Shown here: in pieces, positions 20,600-25,879 of the stretch
How positions within the stretch are numbered: the stretch's first letter is position 1
Layout: each line of letters opens with the position of its first letter
Origin: Saccoglossus kowalevskii
Taxonomy: Eukaryota; Hemichordata; Enteropneusta; Harrimaniidae
Assembly: GCF_000003605.2 (NCBI RefSeq)
Contig: NW_003107094.1
Location: 34,453-60,331 of the forward strand
Direction: 5' to 3'
Length of the DNA: 25,879 nt
Made by a program: the position numbers and the translations under genes
Notes under the pieces: generated by a model
What the model was told of the DNA's origin: nothing
The model's database searches: none
The model's input: only the letters and a program-made list of their open reading frames with translations

Positions 20600-22000
20600 T
20601 TAATTATAATTTAAATAACACGTAAAGAGTATCTTGTAGGGAATAAATAACAACGTATATTTCACTTGCTAAGACAAAATGTTGACAAAACGCACGTATT
20701 TTTTCATCTGTTCTTAAACTAGAGATGTAAATCATGGCATTTGGGACTTATTCCTAGGAAGGTTCATCATAATACTATCAGACAGACCACATGCTTGATC
20801 AGGTAGTGGAATTCCGTATTTCTATAATGTTGATATACAAGAGCCCACTCTACAATTAAGCCCGCTATAGACGATCATGTAAAACATTGCAAGGCAAGAC
20901 AAAACAGAGGAATAGGTTTGATTTACCGCAATTTATTGACTGTAATTGTTCCGACTTTAATGTTATGATAAATGTTGACCTCCAAGGATATTTCGCTATA
21001 TGCAGCACTGAAAATCTCTGATTTCAGACACTTTAGCAATTAGGATCAATCACTCGGTACCGATTGTTTACCGATTCCAACTTGACGTATTTAATCTAAT
21101 TCTCATTGCTGGGTTAGTAGTGAACAACGAGATTTAAATCAACAATCCCTGGTGATGAGCGGAAACACTAATCAATGTACCACAGATCAAGTACTGTTAG
21201 ATATTGTTCATAGCAAACACCGTCAACATATATTATTATAGAAAATCATAAAGCAGACAGGTCTCATAACGTTAATTTCTGACAAAAACAATCACAAAAT
21301 AAAGTAAACACATCCATGATTTACCGACCCAGTGAACAAATATAGAACATGTCAGGGAATAGGGGCGAAATGAAAACTAAATCTCCCCAGCACTCGGCTG
21401 ATCTCAAATAAATTATTAACCCCTGGGAAACTCAAAACGTGCATGCAAGTCTCTTCCACATCAATGTATTCCAGCAGTGCATCAGATTTGTCACCATTTC
21501 ATCATTCAATGTCCCAATGAAGTGAGAATTCCATGCTCTACGTAATTATTTATTAGCAATGTGGTGTACATTGTCTGTTTGCTAACATATTCAATCGTTT
21601 TCTTCTTCCAGAGCGAACATTTCACAAATCCCGCATTCAGATAGTCATCGTTGATTCCGATCTGGCACTCGAAGCTACAGCCCAGTGATACAGCACACTA
21701 CACTGTATATCGGAGCGTGTTTAGCGGCATTACGTAAATTTTTCAATGTATTTAGAAAACCGATATGAGCTCAAATTGCTTGATATAATCTGTAATTCCA
21801 CCAGACGATCCCGGCAACTTGATCGGTATCAGGGGAGATTTATTCGTCATTGAATATTTTGTTTAAGTCCCGGTTTTAAGAATATGATTTCTAACATACT
21901 CACGCTGCAAACGTTGAATATTGTAACGCATATACTAATTTTAGTTTTTTGGCCTACGGTAAAGATCGTTTCTAACACACTTGGTTACTAAGAAACATTA
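20600..22000 (+). repeat. Copy B of the long non-coding repeat unit
   Basis: Collinear with copies A and C. Anchors: CTAGAGATGTAAATCATGGC at about 20719 (A 10475, C 23602), TTCCAGCAG near 21469 (A 11503, C 24539), and ATTCAATGTCC-AATGAAGTG plus ATGCTCTACGTAATTA near 21503-21547, closest to C (24591-24633). B resembles C more than A in this middle part. The 3' third is hard to trace past about 22000. Its 5' flank carries the LINE insertion. Confidence 0.7.
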
Positions 22001-23129
22001 CAATGAATCAAACAATGTTTACGATTTGTGTACATTCACGGTTTGACTCTATGACAGATTATGACAAAATGGAGGTGAATACTATTTAATATATATAATG
22101 ACATGTATGTGTATGTATATAGATTGTAGAATGATGAAGATATATATATATATATATATATATGAGATAACAGGTACATTAAATAGTGATAATATGTATA
22201 TTTTTAATTAGCCTTGTCGAGAAATCGTTTCACATTTACAATAGTCTCACAATACAAACGTGACTGAATAAAATCTAAAGTATAAATAAGTCTTTTTAAC
22301 GAGAATGATGTTTTGTGGGGATGTAATCTCACAGGTCAATTATTTATAATATTATTTATCATATAAGCAACATTACTGTGGTGATATTATGCAGTATTCT
22401 ATTTACATTACGCGATTTATTTGACGTTTTTTTTTATTTTGTCCTGATTCAAACATTGAAAGCAACAGACAGAACGTAACTCCAAATCTAGATAAAACGT
22501 AATTCATCCTCCACCTTTCTGCCGGTGTTGATTGATCATAATCGATATTGAAACTAATATTCGAATCGCGTTATATTATTTATTTTGGTAAAATTAAATA
22601 TAACAATGTTAAACATGTCAGGATGTAACATATTGTTCCGTTTTACTTTGCGTTTTATGGTAACACATTCAGTATTTCATACCTTTATGTAGATATCATA
22701 CGTATTCAAATTTACTCATTACTTTGTCTGAAATCGAAGAATTTTTTTTTGTGCTAAGTAATTAACAACATCAGATCGTATGATCATCGACAATAATCCG
22801 TATATCAAATTTGCGTTTTCCACGACATTATCCACTGTGCTATCCACCGCCATCACATGTGTTGGCTCTCGCTTGTTTACTATACCATGTCACTTTCGTA
22901 ATTTTCTCACAAATGACGTCAAAAATGTAATGAAGAAATCATTCCCGGATAATACCACAATTAACGTATGGTATTGATACGCACTTAAAAAATAACACTG
23001 CTTCTCGCAAAAGCACGCGTTATCCCCACAATGGCTGCAAACGAACTCTAAAAACTCACTATTTATTAGTAACTTTATAAGATATGCCAGCGGACAAAAT
23101 AAAATGTATGTGAAAGAACTACATTTTGT
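22001..23129. other. Stretch between copies B and C, no gene recognised
   Basis: Probably the decayed end of copy B plus flank. It contains a TA microsatellite at 22140-22163 and a 65-codon open frame at 22780-22977 with no family features. A CRE-like TGACGTCA is at 22914-22921. 23066-23103 matches receptor intron sequence at 6320-6357 ungapped with about 31 of 38 bases. Confidence 0.5.
22140..22163. repeat. TA-dinucleotide microsatellite
   Basis: About twelve TA units uninterrupted. It is likely length-polymorphic and prone to assembly error. Confidence 0.95.
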
Positions 23130-25655
23130 ATTTTAACTGACGACTAAGGCACCAAATCGCCAAGCTGAATATAGTGACGATGCCCCACCGTGCAACGAAG
23201 CGTTTCTGTGATGTAAAAACAATATAGACATGTGTTAGTAAGTTCTAATAGACAACTGTGTGTTTCTGCGTAATCATTCGCCATTTTAACAATATATTTC
23301 CAATAGTCTTTCTAAATATTTGTTTAGACCATGTTCTGAACAACCATCAACCAAGGAACTTTTGTCACTAGTAGGCGGGAGATACATGTGCGTGTAATGT
23401 ATTTAAATTACACGTAAAAAGTATTGAGAATAGTGAGACATACATCATGTCTTCTTTGTAAGTAGCATCATGTACAATTACTGTTTGTCTAAATCAAAAC
23501 TGACATTATGACAAGAGGACGTATTCGTCACTGATGAATTGCTGAAGCAAAATTTGGACGAACCGCACGTACTTTGTCAGTGTTTTTTGGCTTCAAATTC
23601 GACTAGCGATGCGAATCATGGCATTTGAGATAATTTTTGAAAGGGTATTATGATGTAACAAAACACACATCACAGTCGCCGTTGGACTTGTCTTTTTTTC
23701 CGTAATAAGTTTATCAGAGCAAAGTGTGATTTACCGTGATTTACTGAGAGACATCTTGAGGTTTGTTGCGATAACAAAATCTAATATCGTAAAAATGTGA
23801 AATCTTATGACACAATTACAAACACACGATTACAATTCCAAACACACGACCCCACAATGCAATATATTTCAATGTGAGATTCACAACACTTCTAAATACG
23901 TTTGATTATTATGGATCACATAATTGACGATTCAATTGAGGATACAAAAAATTCTATATTAACCAATGTGCTGAATTGTGATCGAATTGTACACAGTGTA
24001 CTGCAAAAGAACGACTTTAAGTTCAGGATAGATCATAAGAATTGTTGACTGTCAACATACCAGTCAAAGAACTATATAGAACTATATTTTTTTTACCACC
24101 TATCCGAAACGATGTTTCGTCACATTCAGCACTGAGAATAAATACAAAAATACATCCCGAAGAACGAGAATTTCAGGTTTCAAACGCTTTGGCAATTAGA
24201 ATCGGCTTCTACCGACAGGATACCGTATTCCCAATTCTAAATAATAACTGCACCACAAATTAATTTATATTAGATATTGTTCATAAATAACAAACATGGT
24301 CACAAAAATTTTGAATTATGAGAAATCATAAAGGAGCATGGACCCATAACGTTATTCTTCGACAAAATCAATTACAAAACATCCGTGATTTACCGACTTT
24401 TTAAACAAATAACGAATTGTATTAGGGTATGGGGACAGAAATAAGATTATCATATTAGTAAATTCTCAACACAGAAGTAATTGAATTACTGGTTACAACT
24501 TATAATACAACTTAACGCGTGTCTACTACACATCAATATATTCCAGCAGTACATAAAATGTGTCACCTCATATACTTAACAATTCATCATTCAATGTCCA
24601 AATGAAGTGAACATTCTATGCTCTACGTAATTAATTATTAGCAATATGGAATACATTATCTAGCTTGTCGAATACTATCATTTTTCAATCAATTGTGCTA
24701 TTGGTTTTCTTCTCCTGAAACGAACATTTCTCAAATCCCGCATTTATATAATAAGCGTTGAGCTGACACTCGAAGGTGAAACCTGTTAATACATCGCGCT
24801 ATAATGTACATCTGATCGTGTTTAGCGGCAATTTAATACAAATAAATTGTTCAATGTGTTTGGAAAATGGATATGGCTCAAATTGTTTGATGTAGTCCGT
24901 AATCTCATCGTGATTAAATATTTGGTTTTAATCACGGCTTTAATAACGATTACTTCCATCCCAGCTAAGACTTACGCCGTAAAAGGTGAATCCCGTAACG
25001 TTTAATATAACAATTATGTTGATATCAATGATGATAACATTGACATTGACTGAGGAAAGGGAAATCAGTTTTGATGTGTTTCAATGTTAGGAGATATATA
25101 TATATATATATTCATGCTTATTATTCTTTCACAAAATGTGAATGAGTTCTCGTGAATGGTAATAAGATACTTGTTATGGTAATTTATTAAACACACACCA
25201 TGGATACAGTATTATTTGTCAATATAAACTAGATTGCCTGACACGTTTTGCTTTTTTTTATTTAAAACTATCGAGGAATTTGACTATCGAATACGATTTA
25301 ACAGAAATACATCCTCAATAACCACACTAGCCAAGTGCGTCACGTTATTCGATCGTTAATTTGATATCTCCGAACGCGATGGTGACAGGGTTAAAGAATA
25401 TATAAAAGTCACTTTACGATCGGTAGTGGCGACTGCCCGACAAATCAGTTTTGTGTATTGAAATCTCAGGTGTCTGAATGAAAACTTATTTCGCAATGTC
25501 AAAACAGTATAGTGCACGCTAGAACAGAGTGTGTACACCTTCTTATTGATTCTGAGATTTATACTGGATATTTGATATTTTATCTTTCCTACCAAGGGAT
25601 ATTCAGGCTCTACCCCTTTAGTGTGGTATAAATGTTCTTTCTTCCATAACAATTG
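23130..25655 (+). repeat. Copy C of the long non-coding repeat unit
   Basis: About 2.5 kb, collinear with copy A for its whole length and with copy B for most of it. It starts near the ACTGACGACTAAGGCACC region and ends soon after CAGGCTCTACCCCTTTAGTG (25608-25627). No long reading frame is shared with the other copies. It lies nearly head-to-tail after copy B (start-to-start about 2.5 kb), which looks like tandem duplication. Part of it (23681-24017) is duplicated almost without change at 14354-14664. A TATAAAT string at 25627-25633 near the 3' edge might be a promoter remnant, but A has TTATGAC there. Confidence 0.72.
25094..25111. repeat. AT-dinucleotide microsatellite inside copy C
   Basis: Nine AT units in a row, within the repeat unit. 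Copy B has a similar run at 22140-22163 at a broadly comparable place, which may be ancestral. Confidence 0.9.
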
Positions 25656-25879
25656 TGTTGTCATGTCGTTGGATTAAATGGCTGAAGCTCAAAGCCTAAA
25701 ACACCGTTCACACTAACGGCAAATGCCGCGCTTTACGTCATTTTTGTTTACTTTCCCAAATATATCACGATCTCCTAAGTAATGTTACGCTCTGATAGGC
25801 TCTGATACGAATTGGTTGCCGTTTTGAGGACGAATTATTTCCCGACTTGTTACAGTTCCTCATGCTTTGATCCCGCTTT
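25656..25879. other. Window end, no gene recognised
   Basis: This stretch is slightly richer in CpG than the surroundings, with ACCGTTCACACTAACGGC near 25701 and a short direct repeat GCTCTGATA at 25789 and 25799. No reading frame or element boundary can be supported before the window ends. Confidence 0.4.

Noticed and set aside
22780-22977. 65-codon open frame with a moderately hydrophobic middle, checked as a remnant receptor exon
   Set aside because: None of the class A hallmarks (DRY, CWxP, NPxxY) is present and it does not align with the exons at 4621-9346.
1-25879. tRNA, rRNA, CRISPR array or prokaryotic operon
   Set aside because: No B-box pair with cloverleaf potential, no rRNA-like conserved block and no regularly spaced identical repeats with unique spacers were seen; the exon-intron structure points to an animal.

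Overview
This is an AT-rich animal genomic window from a draft assembly, with one run of 419 Ns. It holds coding exons separated by canonical GT/AG introns, a non-LTR retrotransposon, microsatellites, and long non-coding stretches rich in diverged repeats. No bacterial-type operons or ribosome-binding sites are visible. The gene and retrotransposon types suggest an invertebrate metazoan, but the sequence does not let me name the phylum.

Region by region: (1) 1-4620 has no recognisable exon; it would be upstream intron or flank of the receptor gene and holds only a short degenerate tandem repeat and small palindromes. (2) 4621-9346 carries the last three coding exons, on the + strand, of a class A (rhodopsin-type) neuropeptide G-protein-coupled receptor: TM3-TM5, then TM6-TM7, then the cytoplasmic tail with the stop codon. 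Both introns are phase 0. Exons for the N-terminus and TM1-TM2 are not found here. (3) 10.1-13.0 kb is copy A of a long, non-coding, diverged repeat unit. (4) About 14.35-14.66 kb is a short fragment (copy D), almost identical to part of copy C, which runs into the N gap at 14665-15083. (5) 15.1-17.1 kb shows no gene. (6) 17.17-22.0 kb is a second block of the repeat family (copy B and a match to the end of the receptor's last intron), interrupted by a 3.04 kb non-LTR retrotransposon with a perfect 14-bp target-site duplication. (7) 23.1-25.65 kb is copy C, nearly head-to-tail with B.

The receptor is the only apparently functional gene seen. The retrotransposon is dead: its endonuclease and reverse transcriptase are broken by frameshifts, stops and deletions, including one that joins RT motif A directly to the second aspartate region. 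The most novel-looking content is the uncharacterised repeat family A/B/C/D, about 2.5-2.9 kb per unit, all copies in the same orientation. I see no long conserved reading frame and no recognised transposon hallmark in it. It has old copies and one very recent duplicate.
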